Assembly: GCA_023953775.1 (NCBI GenBank)
Contig: JAMLJD010000048.1
Coordinates: forward strand, 1 to 33,345
Origin: Rhizobiaceae bacterium
GTDB taxonomy: Bacteria; Pseudomonadota; Alphaproteobacteria; Rhizobiales; Rhizobiaceae
Length of the DNA stretch: 33,345 bases
Direction of reading: 5' to 3'
The number at the start of each line of letters is the position of its first letter. The first letter of the stretch is position 1. The translations under genes were made by a program, and so were the position numbers. Positions 1-8,936 of the stretch are shown here, one piece after another. The notes below the pieces were generated by a model. It made no database searches. It saw only the letters and a list, made by a program, of their open reading frames with translations, and was not told the DNA's origin.

Positions 1-878
1 ACATGCAGTATTCCTGCGCCTATTTCGAGCGGCCCGACATGTCGCTCGAAGACGCGCAGCGCGCCAAGAAACGCCACCTGGCGGCCAAGCTCAACCTGAA
101 GCCTGGCAATACCGTGCTCGACATCGGCTCGGGATGGGGCGGGCTCGGGCTTTATCTGGCGCGGCGCTTCGAGGCAGACGTCGTCGGCGTCACCCTGTCG
201 ACCGAGCAGCACGCCGTATCGGTCGAGCGCGCGCAGAACGAGGGGCTGGACTCCCATGTCCATTTCGAACTGCGCGACTATCGCGACATCTCGGAGCGGT
301 TCGACCGCGTCGTCTCGGTGGGCATGTTCGAGCATGTCGGGCTCAATCACTACCAGACCTACTTCAACAAGTGTGCCAGGCTGATGAAGCCGGACGGCGT
401 GATGGTGCTGCACACGATCGGCCGCTCGGGCGAGCCGGCGGCGACCACGCCTTTCATCCGCAAGTACATCTTCCCCGGCGGCTACATACCCTCGATGTCC
501 GACATGCTGCCGGCGATCGAGAAGTCTGGCCTGATCGTGACCGATGTCGAGATCCTGCGCCTTCACTACGCCGAAACGCTGAAGCACTGGCGCGAGCGGT
601 TCATGGCCAACCGCCAGAAAGCGGTCGAGATTTATGACGAGCGCTTCGCCCGCATGTGGGAATTCTACCTCGCTGGCTCCGAAGCCTCGTTCCGCTACGG
701 CGACCTCGTGGTGTTCCAGATGCAGCTGGCGCGGCGTAACGATTCCCTGCCCACGACGCGCGACTACATTGGCAAGGCCGAAAAGGCGATCGCCATGCAC
801 GAGATCGGCCATAGGAGGACCAGTGCACGATCCGTAACTGGCAGGCACGGCAGGAAACATTCGACGCCAGGCAAGTAA
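1..878 (+). CDS. cfa: Cyclopropane-fatty-acyl-phospholipid synthase (5' end outside window)
   Basis: This S-adenosylmethionine-dependent enzyme adds a methylene group across the double bond of unsaturated acyl chains in membrane phospholipids. The frame is open from the left edge, so only the C-terminal 291 or so residues are present. The family normally has about 380-420 residues, and the first visible residues (MQYSCAYF) are the conserved start of the catalytic half, not a true N-terminus. The SAM-binding glycine loop VLDIGSGWGG lies near visible residues 38-47. The later VGMFEHVG and the NH2-side tract LRLHYAETLKHWRERF are typical of the family. The last 20 or so residues are basic and poor in hydrophobics, and look like a lineage-specific tail. 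The next gene starts 57 nt downstream on the same strand. Confidence 0.93.
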   Translation, partial: MQYSCAYFERPDMSLEDAQRAKKRHLAAKLNLKPGNTVLDIGSGWGGLGLYLARRFEADVVGVTLSTEQHAVSVERAQNEGLDSHVHFELRDYRDISERFDRVVSVGMFEHVGLNHYQTYFNKCARLMKPDGVMVLHTIGRSGEPAATTPFIRKYIFPGGYIPSMSDMLPAIEKSGLIVTDVEILRLHYAETLKHWRERFMANRQKAVEIYDERFARMWEFYLAGSEASFRYGDLVVFQMQLARRNDSLPTTRDYIGKAEKAIAMHEIGHRRTSARSVTGRHGRKHSTPGK

Positions 879-935
879 GCCGCTCGCGTCGGGTTCCCTG
901 CTTGCAATCGCGCCGGCGTGCGTCAACAGTCGCGC

Positions 936-1259
936 ATGGCACTCGTACTCTTCGTCCCCGCCGCACTGGCAGAAATCACAGGATGCTTCGCCTTCTGGGC
1001 ATGGTGGCGGCTTGGCGCTTCGCCGTTGTGGCTGTTGCCTGGCCTGGCCTCGCTGGCGATGTTCGGCTGGTTGCTGGGCCTTACGGACGCCGCCCATGCG
1101 GGCCGAGCCTTCGCCGCCTATGGCGGCATCTATATCGCCGCTTCTCTGAGCTGGATGTGGGTGGTGGAGGGAAGCCGCCCCGACCGCTATGACGTTGCCG
1201 GCGGCATGATATGCATCGCCGGCGCAATGGTGATCCTGTTCGCTCCGCGCGCCGGCTGA
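936..1259 (+). CDS. YnfA/UPF0060 family small membrane protein
   Basis: A 107-residue inner-membrane protein with four hydrophobic segments. It matches the UPF0060 (YnfA) family in length and in the pattern [14 protein letters not shown] near the start, [18 protein letters not shown] in the middle, and [13 protein letters not shown] near the end. The family resembles half-size drug/metabolite transporters of the SMR type, but its substrate is not settled. The frame extends six codons upstream to a GTG at 918. The ATG at 936 is preferred because it gives the usual family N-terminus. No obvious partner gene is nearby. Confidence 0.85.
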   Translation: MALVLFVPAALAEITGCFAFWAWWRLGASPLWLLPGLASLAMFGWLLGLTDAAHAGRAFAAYGGIYIAASLSWMWVVEGSRPDRYDVAGGMICIAGAMVILFAPRAG

Positions 1260-1509
1260 CTATTCCTGTTTTGTTCCAAAGGCGGACGCGCTATGCTGAT
1301 CGCCGCCGCCGCGTCAACCTGATTCCGCGGAGGCCGCGTAGCGGCTGTGGATGTGTGTGAACAGCGGGCGACGCGAGGGGCAAAAAACCTTTGTTCCCCG
1401 GAATAGACAATGATGGCTCTTCAGGCCGGGGCTTTCGCGGTCTATCAGGAAGCTGGTGACAGCCGGGTCGTGTTCCTTCTACCGGCGAACAGGACAAGTG
1501 GAAAACGGC
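1260..1509. other. Intergenic leader before dnaB
   Basis: About 250 nt without a convincing gene. The dnaB frame stays open upstream to a GTG at 1456, but the encoded residues do not resemble the start of DnaB. A run of A (about 1382-1387) and several short GC-rich inverted repeats are present. No recognisable riboswitch or terminator was seen. It probably carries the promoter for the dnaB-alr unit. Confidence 0.4.
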
Positions 1510-3000
1510 ATGGCTGACGCAGCCCGCAAGCTCAATGCGGCGGAACCCTCCCTTTACCGCGAGGCGCCCAACAATATCGAGGCCGAGCAGGCGCTGCTCG
1601 GCGCGATCCTCGTCAACAATGACGCGTTCTACCGCGTCTCGGACTTCCTCAAGGCCGGCCATTTCCACGAGCCGTTGCACCGCAAGATCTACGAGGTGTC
1701 GGGCGAGCTGATCCGGATGGGCAAGATGGCCAATCCGGTGACGATCAAGACCTTCCTGCCGGCCGACGAGAAGGTCGGCGACATGACGGTGGCGCATTAT
1801 CTCGCGCGGCTGGCGGCCGAGGCGGTCACGATCATCAACGCCGCCGACTACGGGCGGGCGATCTACGACCTCGCCACGCGCCGGGCGCTGATCACGGTCG
1901 GCGAGGACATGGTCAACATCGCCTATGACGCGCCGGTCGACATGTCGCCGCAGGAGCAGATCGAGGACGCGGAACGGCGCCTGTTCGAGCTCGCCGAGAC
2001 GGGCCGCTACGACGGCGGCTTCGAGAGCTTTACCGACGCGGTCAAGATCGCCGTCGACATGGCGAACGCCGCCTATATGCGCGACGGCGGCTTGTCGGGA
2101 ATCGCAACTGGCATGCGCGACCTCGACCGGCGCATGGGCGGCCTGCAGCCTTCGGACCTGATCGTGCTCGCCGGGCGTCCCGGCATGGGCAAGACCTCGC
2201 TCGCGACCAACATCGCCTTCAACATCGCCGAGGCCTACCAGCCCGTGCAGCAGGCGGACGGCAGCTTCACTGCCGCCAATGGCGGGGTGATCGGCTTCTT
2301 CTCGCTGGAAATGTCGTCCGAACAGCTCGCCACCCGCATCATCTCGGAGCAGACGGAGATCCCCTCTTCCAAGATCCGCCGCGGCGAGATCTCGGAGACC
2401 GACTTCGAGAAGCTGGTCGCCTGCTCGCAGACGATGCAGAAGATTCCGCTCTACATCGACCAGACCGGCGGCATCTCGATCGCCCAGCTCGCGGCGCGCG
2501 CCCGGCGGCTGAAGCGGCAGCGCGGCCTCGACGTGATCGTGATCGACTACATCCAGCTGATGCAGGGCACCTCGCAGCGCGCGGCACAGAACCGCGTCCA
2601 GGAAATCACCGAGATCACCACCGGGCTGAAGGCGCTGGCCAAGGAACTCGGCGTGCCGATCATCGCCCTGTCGCAGCTCTCGCGCCAGGTCGAGAGCCGC
2701 GACGACAAGCGGCCGCAGCTTTCCGACCTGCGTGAGTCGGGATCGATCGAGCAGGACGCCGACGTGGTGCTGTTCGTCTATCGCGAGGAGTACTACCTCA
2801 AGAACCGCGAGCCGAAGCCCGGCACCGAGGAGTACATCAAGTGGGAAACCGAGATGAACGAGGTGCGCGGCAAGGCGGAGGTGATCGTCGCCAAGCAGCG
2901 CCACGGCCCGACGGGAACGGTGTCTCTCGGCTTCCAGGGCGAGTTCACGCGCTTCTTCGATCTGGCCGAGGACAGCCACCTGCCCGAGCGGTTCGAGTAG
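1510..3000 (+). CDS. dnaB: Replicative DNA helicase DnaB
   Basis: The hexameric helicase that unwinds DNA ahead of the replication fork and recruits primase. The product has 496 residues, normal for the alphaproteobacterial protein. The N-terminal DnaB domain starts with NNIEAEQALLGAIL, followed by a linker and a RecA-like ATPase domain. That domain carries Walker A GRPGMGKT at residues 222-229 and Walker B DVIVID ending at D346. The tract LSQLSRQVESRDDKRP and DLRESGSIEQDAD are family hallmarks. ATG 1510 is chosen over the upstream GTG at 1456 because it gives the expected short N-terminal tail before the conserved domain. alr begins 4 nt after the stop, so the two are very probably co-transcribed. 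Confidence 0.97.
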   Translation: MADAARKLNAAEPSLYREAPNNIEAEQALLGAILVNNDAFYRVSDFLKAGHFHEPLHRKIYEVSGELIRMGKMANPVTIKTFLPADEKVGDMTVAHYLARLAAEAVTIINAADYGRAIYDLATRRALITVGEDMVNIAYDAPVDMSPQEQIEDAERRLFELAETGRYDGGFESFTDAVKIAVDMANAAYMRDGGLSGIATGMRDLDRRMGGLQPSDLIVLAGRPGMGKTSLATNIAFNIAEAYQPVQQADGSFTAANGGVIGFFSLEMSSEQLATRIISEQTEIPSSKIRRGEISETDFEKLVACSQTMQKIPLYIDQTGGISIAQLAARARRLKRQRGLDVIVIDYIQLMQGTSQRAAQNRVQEITEITTGLKALAKELGVPIIALSQLSRQVESRDDKRPQLSDLRESGSIEQDADVVLFVYREEYYLKNREPKPGTEEYIKWETEMNEVRGKAEVIVAKQRHGPTGTVSLGFQGEFTRFFDLAEDSHLPERFE

Positions 3001-3004
3001 GCCG

Positions 3005-4180
3005 TTGAGCGAGACGCTCCGAAACGTCGCGACCCAGGGTGCGACGAGCGCGCTGGCAGGCTGCCGCGTGACGATCGATCTCGATGCGCTGGTCGAAAAC
3101 TACCGCGCGCTTTCCTCCCTTGCGCGGCCTGCCGCGACGGCCGCGGTCGTCAAGGCCGATGCCTACGGGCTCGGCGCGGCGCATGTGGTCGCCGCCCTTG
3201 TCGAAGCCGGCTGCGACCACTTCTTCGTGGCGCTCCCCGAGGAAGGCGTGGCTGTCCGCGCCATCGCGCCGCAAGCGCGGATCTTCGTGCTCGGCGGACT
3301 GTTCGGCGAGACGGCGGCCGAAGCCTGCGTCGAGGCCGGGCTGACGCCGGTGCTCAATTCGCGGCAGGACATCGCGCTGTGGGAGAGCCATGGCTGGCGC
3401 GAGGACCAGCCGCTTGCCTGCGCGATCCATGTCGACACCGGCATGAACCGGCTCGGCCTGACCCTCGACGAGGCCCGGGTGTTCGCCGAGGACAATGCGC
3501 TGACGCGCGCCGTCGCCCCCGTTCTGGTGATGAGCCATCTGGCGTGCGGCGACGAGAGCGGCCACCCGATGAACCGCCGGCAACTCGAATCATTTCAATC
3601 GGTCAGGCGGTTTTTCGAAGGCATCGATTCAAGCCTGGCAAATTCCGCCGGGGTCCTTCTCGGGCGCGCCTATCACGCCGAGCTGGTGCGCCCGGGCATC
3701 GCGCTCTATGGCGGCGCGCCACTGTCGGGCGTCGACAATCCGATGCGCACCGTCGTCACCGCCGAAGCCCGGATCGTGCAGCTCAGGACCGTGCGCGCCG
3801 GCGAGACCGTGAGCTATGGCGCGACGGTGACAGCCGAGCGGGACACGCGCATCGCCGTGGTCTCGGCCGGCTACGCGGACGGTTATCATCGCGCGGGGTC
3901 GGGATCCGGCGTGCCGCTCCGGCGCGCAGCCTCGCAAGGCGCACAGGGGTTTCTGCATGGCAGGCGTGTGCCCGTCATCGGCCGCGTGACGATGGATCTG
4001 ACGATGTTCGACGTTTCGGCGATCGATGCGGACGAGGTTTCGGCCGGCGACCATGTCGAATTGTTCGGTCCCAACATTCCGCTCGACGAAGCGGCTGCCG
4101 CGGCGGGGACGATCGCCTACGAGATGCTGACCAGCCTGGGGCGGCGCAGTCACCGGGTGTATCTGGGGGGCACAACGTGA
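3005..4180 (+). CDS. alr: Alanine racemase, biosynthetic type
   Basis: A PLP-dependent enzyme interconverting L- and D-alanine for peptidoglycan synthesis. The product has 391 residues. The PLP lysine is K50 in AVVKADAYGLG. The second catalytic residue is Y271 in VSYGAT, and the substrate-site region VSAGYADGYHR follows. The only sensible start is TTG at 3005, 4 nt after the dnaB stop; no in-frame ATG precedes the conserved domain, so expression probably leans on translational coupling. The 3' end overlaps the next gene by 4 bp (GTGA). In related genomes alr is usually followed directly by radA; here another gene sits in between. Confidence 0.95.
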   Translation: MSETLRNVATQGATSALAGCRVTIDLDALVENYRALSSLARPAATAAVVKADAYGLGAAHVVAALVEAGCDHFFVALPEEGVAVRAIAPQARIFVLGGLFGETAAEACVEAGLTPVLNSRQDIALWESHGWREDQPLACAIHVDTGMNRLGLTLDEARVFAEDNALTRAVAPVLVMSHLACGDESGHPMNRRQLESFQSVRRFFEGIDSSLANSAGVLLGRAYHAELVRPGIALYGGAPLSGVDNPMRTVVTAEARIVQLRTVRAGETVSYGATVTAERDTRIAVVSAGYADGYHRAGSGSGVPLRRAASQGAQGFLHGRRVPVIGRVTMDLTMFDVSAIDADEVSAGDHVELFGPNIPLDEAAAAAGTIAYEMLTSLGRRSHRVYLGGTT

Positions 4181-4911
4181 AGTTGCTCTTCCTCGACGAA
4201 TCCGGCGATCACAATCTTTCGGTGATCGATGCACAGTATCCCCTCTTCGTTCTCGGTGGAGTAATCGTCGAGCAGGCTTATGCGGAGAGTGAACTTTCCG
4301 ACGCTCTCGATCAATTTAAGCAAAAAGTGTTCGGGACGACCGATATCATCCTCCATACGGCCGACATTGCACGCAACAGGAACGGCTTCGAAGGTCTTCG
4401 CGACCGTGAGTTCAGGCAGTATTTCTACCAGGAAATCAATTCGCTGATGCGCCGACTCGATTATTCGGCAATCGCGTGTGTCATCCAAAAATCGGATCAC
4501 TTAAGCAGATACGGCCTCGCCGCGCTGGACCCTTATCTCCTAAGTCTCGATATTGTGGTGGAGCAATTCTGCTTCGAGATTGGAGAGGCAGAGGGCGGCG
4601 GTATCATCATCGCTGAACGCCGCGACCCCACGCTTGATCGAGAACTGGAGCTCGCATGGCTCAATCTCAAGATTCAGGGAACCAGTTCCGTTCAGGCGAA
4701 GGTTGTAGAGAGCCGGATCGATGCTCTCAATCTCCGACGGAAATCCGACAACATCGCCGGGCTTCAACTGGCGGATCTGGTGGTCTCGCCGATAGGACGG
4801 ATGATTCTCGGCAAACGCGCCAAGGAAGACTGGCACATCGTCAAGACGAAGCTCCGCCGTGGCCGTGACGGGAATATCGAGGGGCACGGCCTGATTGTCC
4901 TTCCCAAATGA
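4177..4911 (+). CDS. DUF3800 domain protein, probable recent insertion
   Basis: A 244-residue protein starting at a GTG that overlaps the alr stop. The N-terminus KLLFLDESGDHN carries the Asp-Glu-Ser-Gly-Asp signature of DUF3800, and the C-terminal part has the family pattern GLQLADLVVSPIGR. DUF3800 proteins are thought to have an RNase H-like fold. They occur often in mobile or defence contexts, but their function is not established. A hand count over 4201-4680 gives about 52-53% G+C, against roughly 65% for alr and radA, and rarer codons (TTA, AGA, ATA-type) are more frequent. This supports acquisition by transfer. The same frame is open backwards through alr, but that upstream part is a shadow of alr. 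Function remains unassigned. Confidence 0.85.
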   Translation: MKLLFLDESGDHNLSVIDAQYPLFVLGGVIVEQAYAESELSDALDQFKQKVFGTTDIILHTADIARNRNGFEGLRDREFRQYFYQEINSLMRRLDYSAIACVIQKSDHLSRYGLAALDPYLLSLDIVVEQFCFEIGEAEGGGIIIAERRDPTLDRELELAWLNLKIQGTSSVQAKVVESRIDALNLRRKSDNIAGLQLADLVVSPIGRMILGKRAKEDWHIVKTKLRRGRDGNIEGHGLIVLPK

Positions 4912-4997
4912 AATGGGCCAGCCCCCGCTACGCAGTGACCAGCCCGTAACATCCATATTGGAAATGCTCATGCGATTGTCAAATCACGATAGTCCAC

Positions 4998-6395
4998 ATG
5001 GCTAAGTCGCGCATCCAGTTCATCTGCCAGAATTGCGGGTCGGTGCATTCGCGCTGGGCCGGAAAATGCGACGCCTGCGGCGAGTGGAACACGCTGGTCG
5101 AGGAAGGCACGTCGGGCGGCATCGGCGCCGGACCGCAATCGATGAAGAGCGCCCGCAAGGGACGCGCGGTCGCGCTCACGACGCTGTCGGGCGAGATCGA
5201 GGATGCGCCACGCATCGCGACCGGCATCGGCGAACTCGACCGCGCCACCGGCGGCGGGTTCGTGCGCGGTTCGGCGCTGCTGGTCGGCGGCGATCCGGGC
5301 ATCGGAAAATCGACGCTGTTGATGCAGGCGGCGGCGGCGCTGGCGCGCGGCGGACACCGCGTCGTCTATGTCTCGGGCGAGGAAGCGGTGGCACAGGTGC
5401 GGCTGCGGGCCCAGCGGCTCGGCGCGGCGAACGCGCCCGTCGAGCTGGCGGCCGAAACCAATGTCGAGGACATCCTGGCGACGATCGCCGAGGGCAAGCG
5501 GCCCGACCTCGTCATCCTCGATTCGATCCAGACGCTGTGGACCGACCTCGCCGATTCGGCGCCGGGTACCGTCACCCAGGTGCGCGGGGCGGCCCAGGCG
5601 ATGATCCGTTACGCCAAGTCGACGGGCGCGGCGATCGTGCTGGTCGGCCATGTCACCAAGGAAGGGCAGATCGCGGGGCCGCGCGTGGTCGAGCACATGG
5701 TCGACGCGGTGCTCTATTTCGAGGGCGAAGGCGGCCATCACTACCGCATCCTCAGAACGGTCAAGAACCGCTTCGGGCCAACCGACGAGATCGGCGTGTT
5801 CGAGATGTCCGACAAGGGGCTGCGCGAGGTCGCCAACCCGTCGGAGCTATTTCTCGGCGAGCGCAGCGCCAAGGCGCCGGGCGCGGCGGTCTTTGCCGGC
5901 ATGGAAGGCACGCGGCCCGTGCTGGTCGAAATCCAGGCGCTGGTGGCGCCCTCGCCGCTCGGCACGCCGCGTCGCGCCGTCGTCGGCTGGGATTCGGCGC
6001 GGCTGTCGATGGTGCTCGCCGTGCTCGAGGCGCATTGCGGGGTCCGGTTCGCGCAGCACGACGTCTATCTCAACGTCGCCGGCGGCTATCGCATCAGCGA
6101 GCCGGCGGCGGACCTCGCGGTCGCAGCCGCACTGGTTTCCTCCCTCACCGGTCTTGCCCTTCCGGCCGATTGCGTCTATTTCGGCGAAATCAGCCTTTCG
6201 GGGGCGATCAGGGCCGTCGCGCATGCGCCGCAGCGCCTGAAGGAAGCCGAAAAGCTGGGGTTCGGAGCAGCCGTTATGCCGGCTGGAAGCGACGACATGG
6301 CGACTGCCGCGGGCAGCCGCAGCTTCCAACCGGAAATGCTGGCCGACCTCGTCGTACGCATCGCCGGTTCGGCGTCGCGCGGCGGCGATGACTGA
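4998..6395 (+). CDS. radA: DNA repair protein RadA
   Basis: A RecA-like ATPase that helps process recombination intermediates, promoting branch migration at D-loops. The product has 465 residues, typical length. An N-terminal zinc finger uses C10, C13, C24 and C27 (CQNC and CDAC). Walker A GGDPGIGKST is at 97-106, the Walker B-like LVILDS starts at 171, and the RadA-specific KNRFG motif is at 256-260. A Lon-like C-terminal domain fills residues 285-465. ATG 4998 gives the exact family N-terminus. The 86-nt gap after the DUF3800 gene suggests radA may have its own promoter here. Confidence 0.96.
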   Translation: MAKSRIQFICQNCGSVHSRWAGKCDACGEWNTLVEEGTSGGIGAGPQSMKSARKGRAVALTTLSGEIEDAPRIATGIGELDRATGGGFVRGSALLVGGDPGIGKSTLLMQAAAALARGGHRVVYVSGEEAVAQVRLRAQRLGAANAPVELAAETNVEDILATIAEGKRPDLVILDSIQTLWTDLADSAPGTVTQVRGAAQAMIRYAKSTGAAIVLVGHVTKEGQIAGPRVVEHMVDAVLYFEGEGGHHYRILRTVKNRFGPTDEIGVFEMSDKGLREVANPSELFLGERSAKAPGAAVFAGMEGTRPVLVEIQALVAPSPLGTPRRAVVGWDSARLSMVLAVLEAHCGVRFAQHDVYLNVAGGYRISEPAADLAVAAALVSSLTGLALPADCVYFGEISLSGAIRAVAHAPQRLKEAEKLGFGAAVMPAGSDDMATAAGSRSFQPEMLADLVVRIAGSASRGGDD

Positions 6396-6451
6396 CCGGG
6401 GACGGAATTCGACGGGCGGCCGGATGGCGCCCCGCGGGAGCACTGGGCCAC

Positions 6452-7006
6452 ATGCCGATTACGCTGCTTGATGGAATTCTCATCGGCTTTACGCTCGTTT
6501 CGGCAATGCTGGCCATGGTGCGCGGATTTTCGCGCGAAGTCCTGTCGATCGCATCATGGGTCGGCGCGGCCGTGGCGGCCTACTACCTGCACCCTATCGT
6601 GCTGCCCTATGTGACGCCCTACGTGGACAACGCGCAGCTCGCCCTGGCGATCGCCGCGGCTGCGGTGTTCTTCGTCGCGCTGATCGTGATCACGGTGATC
6701 ACCATGAAGATCGCCGATTTCATCATCGACAGCCGCGTCGGCGCGCTCGACCGCACGCTCGGTTTCCTCTACGGCGCGGCGCGCGGCGTGCTCGTCGTGG
6801 CCGTGGGCCTGATGTTCTTCAACTGGCTGGTGGGATCGAACCCGCCGGCGTGGATCACCGAGGCCAAGTCGCGGCCGCTGCTCGAAGAGATCGGCGCGCG
6901 GCTGCAGGCGCTGCTTCCGGATGATCCGGAGAACTCGATTTTCGACCGGCTGAACCCGCCGAACGCGGATGGCGAACCCGCCGACGGGCAGCAGGACAAC
7001 CAGTAG
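6452..7006 (+). CDS. cvpA: CvpA family inner-membrane protein
   Basis: A 184-residue membrane protein of the colicin V production family. The first 125 residues hold four hydrophobic segments, including the start TLLDGILIGFTLVSAMLAMVRGFSREVLSIASW, abridged here to its pattern of hydrophobics around the conserved RGFSRE. The C-terminal 50 residues are polar and probably cytoplasmic. In E. coli the gene also lies next to purF and affects colicin V export and envelope stress tolerance; the molecular role is unclear. The gene is 56 nt after radA. A terminator-like hairpin begins at its stop codon, which argues for at least partial uncoupling from purF. Confidence 0.9.
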   Translation: MPITLLDGILIGFTLVSAMLAMVRGFSREVLSIASWVGAAVAAYYLHPIVLPYVTPYVDNAQLALAIAAAAVFFVALIVITVITMKIADFIIDSRVGALDRTLGFLYGAARGVLVVAVGLMFFNWLVGSNPPAWITEAKSRPLLEEIGARLQALLPDDPENSIFDRLNPPNADGEPADGQQDNQ

Positions 7007-7036
7007 ATCCGCCGCAGGGCGGATCGCGTTCTTTTT
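7006..7036 (+). terminator. Intrinsic terminator between cvpA and purF
   Basis: A perfect 8-bp stem, GATCCGCC (7006-7013) and GGCGGATC (7018-7025), closes a GCAG tetraloop. It is followed by GCGTTCTTTTTC. The stem plus T-run fits a rho-independent terminator that begins at the last base of the cvpA stop codon. It may act as an attenuating rather than absolute stop, because purF starts only 30 nt later. Confidence 0.6.
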
Positions 7037-7065
7037 CGCAGGACAGGACGGAAAGGCGGAGCCTC

Positions 7066-8535
7066 ATGGCAGACGCAGTGCAATTCGTTTCCGGCGAGGC
7101 CGACGATCATTTCCACGACGAATGCGGCGTGTTCGGCATTTTCGGGCGCCAGGATGCCGCCGCCATCACCACGCTCGGCCTGCACGCGCTGCAGCATCGC
7201 GGCCAGGAGGCGGCCGGCATCGTCTCCTATGACGGGCGGCAGTTCCACGTCGAGCGCCATATCGGCCTGATCGGCGACACCTTCACCAAGCAGTCGGTCA
7301 TCGACCGGCTGAAAGGCAACCGGGCGATCGGCCATGCGCGCTATTCCACGACCGGCGGCAGCGGCCTGCGCAACGTCCAGCCGCTGTTCGCCGAACTCGC
7401 CGATGGCGGGATCGCGGTGGCGCATAACGGCAACATCACCAACGCCATGACGCTGCAGCGCCAGCTCCAGAAGGCCGGTGCGATCTTTTCCTCCACCTCC
7501 GACACCGAGACGATCCTGCATCTGGTGGCGACCAGCCGCGAGCGCGACTTCAATTCGCGTTTCATCCAGGCGGTACGCCAGCTCGAGGGCGCCTATTCGC
7601 TGGTTGCGCTGTCGTCGAAGAAGATGATCGGCTGCCGCGATCCGCTCGGCATCCGTCCGCTGGTGCTGGGCAAACTCGAGGGCGCCCACATCCTGGCGTC
7701 CGAAACCTGCGCGCTCGACATCATCGGCGCCGACTATATCCGCGACGTCGAGCCGGGCGAGATGATCGTCGTGACGCTCGACGGGATCGAGAGCAGCTTT
7801 CCCTTCAAGCAGGAGAAGCCGCGCTTCTGCATCTTCGAGTATGTCTATTTCGCACGGCCGGATTCGTCCGTCGAAGGCCGCAACGTCTATGACGTGCGCA
7901 AGCGGATCGGCGCCGAACTGGCGATCGAGAAGCCTGTCGGGGCCGACATCGTGGTGCCGGTTCCCGATTCGGGAACGCCGGCCGCGATCGGCTACGCGCA
8001 ACAGGCCAACCTGCCCTTCGAGCTCGGCATCATCCGCAACCATTATGTCGGCCGCACCTTCATCCAGCCGACGGATTCGATCCGCCACATGGGCGTGAAG
8101 CTGAAGCACAACGCCAACCGCCGCATGATCGAGGGCAAGCGCGTGGTACTGGTCGACGATTCCATCGTGCGCGGCACGACGAGCCAGAAGATCGTCCAGA
8201 TGGTCCGCGACGCGGGTGCCGCCGAAGTGCACATGCGCATCGCGTCGCCGCCGACGCGGGCCTCCTGCTTCTACGGCGTCGACACGCCGGAGACGGCCAA
8301 GCTGCTCGCATCGCGGATGTCGATCGAGGAAATGGCGGAGTTCATCCGCGTCGATTCGCTGGGTTTCCTGACCATCGAGGGCCTCTACCGGGCCGTCGGC
8401 GAGGCCGGTCGGAACGCTGAGCAGCCGCAATTCTGCGACGCCTGCTTCACCGGCGACTATCCGACCCGGCTGCTCGACCACGAGGGCGCGGACAATGTCC
8501 GCACCCTGTCGCTGCTGGCGGCGGGCGGGCAGTAG
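7066..8535 (+). CDS. purF: Amidophosphoribosyltransferase
   Basis: Catalyses the first committed step of purine synthesis, making phosphoribosylamine from PRPP and glutamine. The product has 489 residues. The N-terminal glutaminase nucleophile would be C20 (DECGVFGIFG), exposed after removal of a short propeptide as in the Bacillus-type enzyme. The PRPP loop VVLVDDSIVRGTTS spans 360-373. Cysteines 255, 401, 457 and 460 occur in the contexts RFCIFEY, SCFYGVD and CDACFTGDYP, matching the four [4Fe-4S] ligands of that enzyme class, so an iron-sulfur form is inferred. purF ends 13 nt from the convergent sugE gene. Confidence 0.97.
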   Translation: MADAVQFVSGEADDHFHDECGVFGIFGRQDAAAITTLGLHALQHRGQEAAGIVSYDGRQFHVERHIGLIGDTFTKQSVIDRLKGNRAIGHARYSTTGGSGLRNVQPLFAELADGGIAVAHNGNITNAMTLQRQLQKAGAIFSSTSDTETILHLVATSRERDFNSRFIQAVRQLEGAYSLVALSSKKMIGCRDPLGIRPLVLGKLEGAHILASETCALDIIGADYIRDVEPGEMIVVTLDGIESSFPFKQEKPRFCIFEYVYFARPDSSVEGRNVYDVRKRIGAELAIEKPVGADIVVPVPDSGTPAAIGYAQQANLPFELGIIRNHYVGRTFIQPTDSIRHMGVKLKHNANRRMIEGKRVVLVDDSIVRGTTSQKIVQMVRDAGAAEVHMRIASPPTRASCFYGVDTPETAKLLASRMSIEEMAEFIRVDSLGFLTIEGLYRAVGEAGRNAEQPQFCDACFTGDYPTRLLDHEGADNVRTLSLLAAGGQ

Positions 8536-8548
8536 CCGCTGACGGCCA

Positions 8549-8863
8549 CTACGAGGTCATCTTCAGCCCGGCGATGCCGGCGACGATCATGGCGAGAAAG
8601 GCCAGCCGGGCGGGGCTTGCCGTCTCGCCGAGAACGGCGATGCCGAAAATGACGGTGCCGACCGCGCCGATCCCGGTCCAGACCGCATAGGCGGTGCCGA
8701 GCGGCAGAGTGCGCAGCGCCATCGCCAGGAGGCCGAGACTGACCACCATCGATGCAACGGTTGCGAGGCTCGGCCAGAGCCTGGTGAATCCGTCGGTGAA
8801 TTTGAGGCCGACAGCCCATCCGATCTCGAACAGGCCGGCGGCGAAAAGCACGATCCACGACAT
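8549..8863 (-). CDS. sugE: SMR-family guanidinium exporter SugE/Gdx
   Basis: A 104-residue inner-membrane protein with four hydrophobic helices. It closely resembles E. coli SugE, now known as the guanidinium/proton antiporter Gdx. The essential glutamate is E13 ([14 protein letters not shown]), and [14 protein letters not shown] is diagnostic of the SugE branch of small multidrug resistance proteins. ATG 8863 is preferred over the ATG at 8875 because the latter's codons contain the Shine-Dalgarno-like GGAGA (8869-8873), correctly spaced for 8863. A guanidine-II riboswitch lies 20-67 nt upstream, which independently supports guanidinium as substrate. doxX lies further upstream on the same strand. 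Confidence 0.95.
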   Translation of the reverse strand: MSWIVLFAAGLFEIGWAVGLKFTDGFTRLWPSLATVASMVVSLGLLAMALRTLPLGTAYAVWTGIGAVGTVIFGIAVLGETASPARLAFLAMIVAGIAGLKMTS

Positions 8864-8882
8864 CGTCGTCTCCATCTGGTGA

Positions 8883-8930
8883 CGAGGTCGTCCTCGCGAA
8901 ATTGTCGGTGAGAAGCAGGGTCGTCCCTGC
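8883..8930 (-). promoter_or_regulatory. Guanidine-II (mini-ykkC) riboswitch
   Basis: Read on the minus strand there are two hairpins. The first is GCAGGG-ACGA-CCCTGC (8930-8915), the second CGAGG-ACGA-CCTCG (8896-8883), separated by an 18-nt linker. Two tandem GC-rich stems with identical ACGR tetraloops flanked by GG and CC are the defining feature of the guanidine-II class. The second stem ends 9 nt before the sugE Shine-Dalgarno-like sequence. The expected mechanism, known for this class, is that guanidinium binding to both loops joins them in a loop-loop interaction and frees the ribosome binding site. The element starts only 6 nt after the doxX stop codon. Confidence 0.92.
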
Positions 8931-8936
8931 CGCCGC

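Noticed and set aside
1291..2979. A 562-codon open frame on the minus strand opposite dnaB
   Set aside because: Shadow frame of dnaB; no recognisable domain.
3379..4911. Possible fusion of an upstream domain to DUF3800
   Set aside because: The frame is open back through alr, but the upstream translation is alr in another frame. DUF3800 similarity starts at the GTG at 4177.
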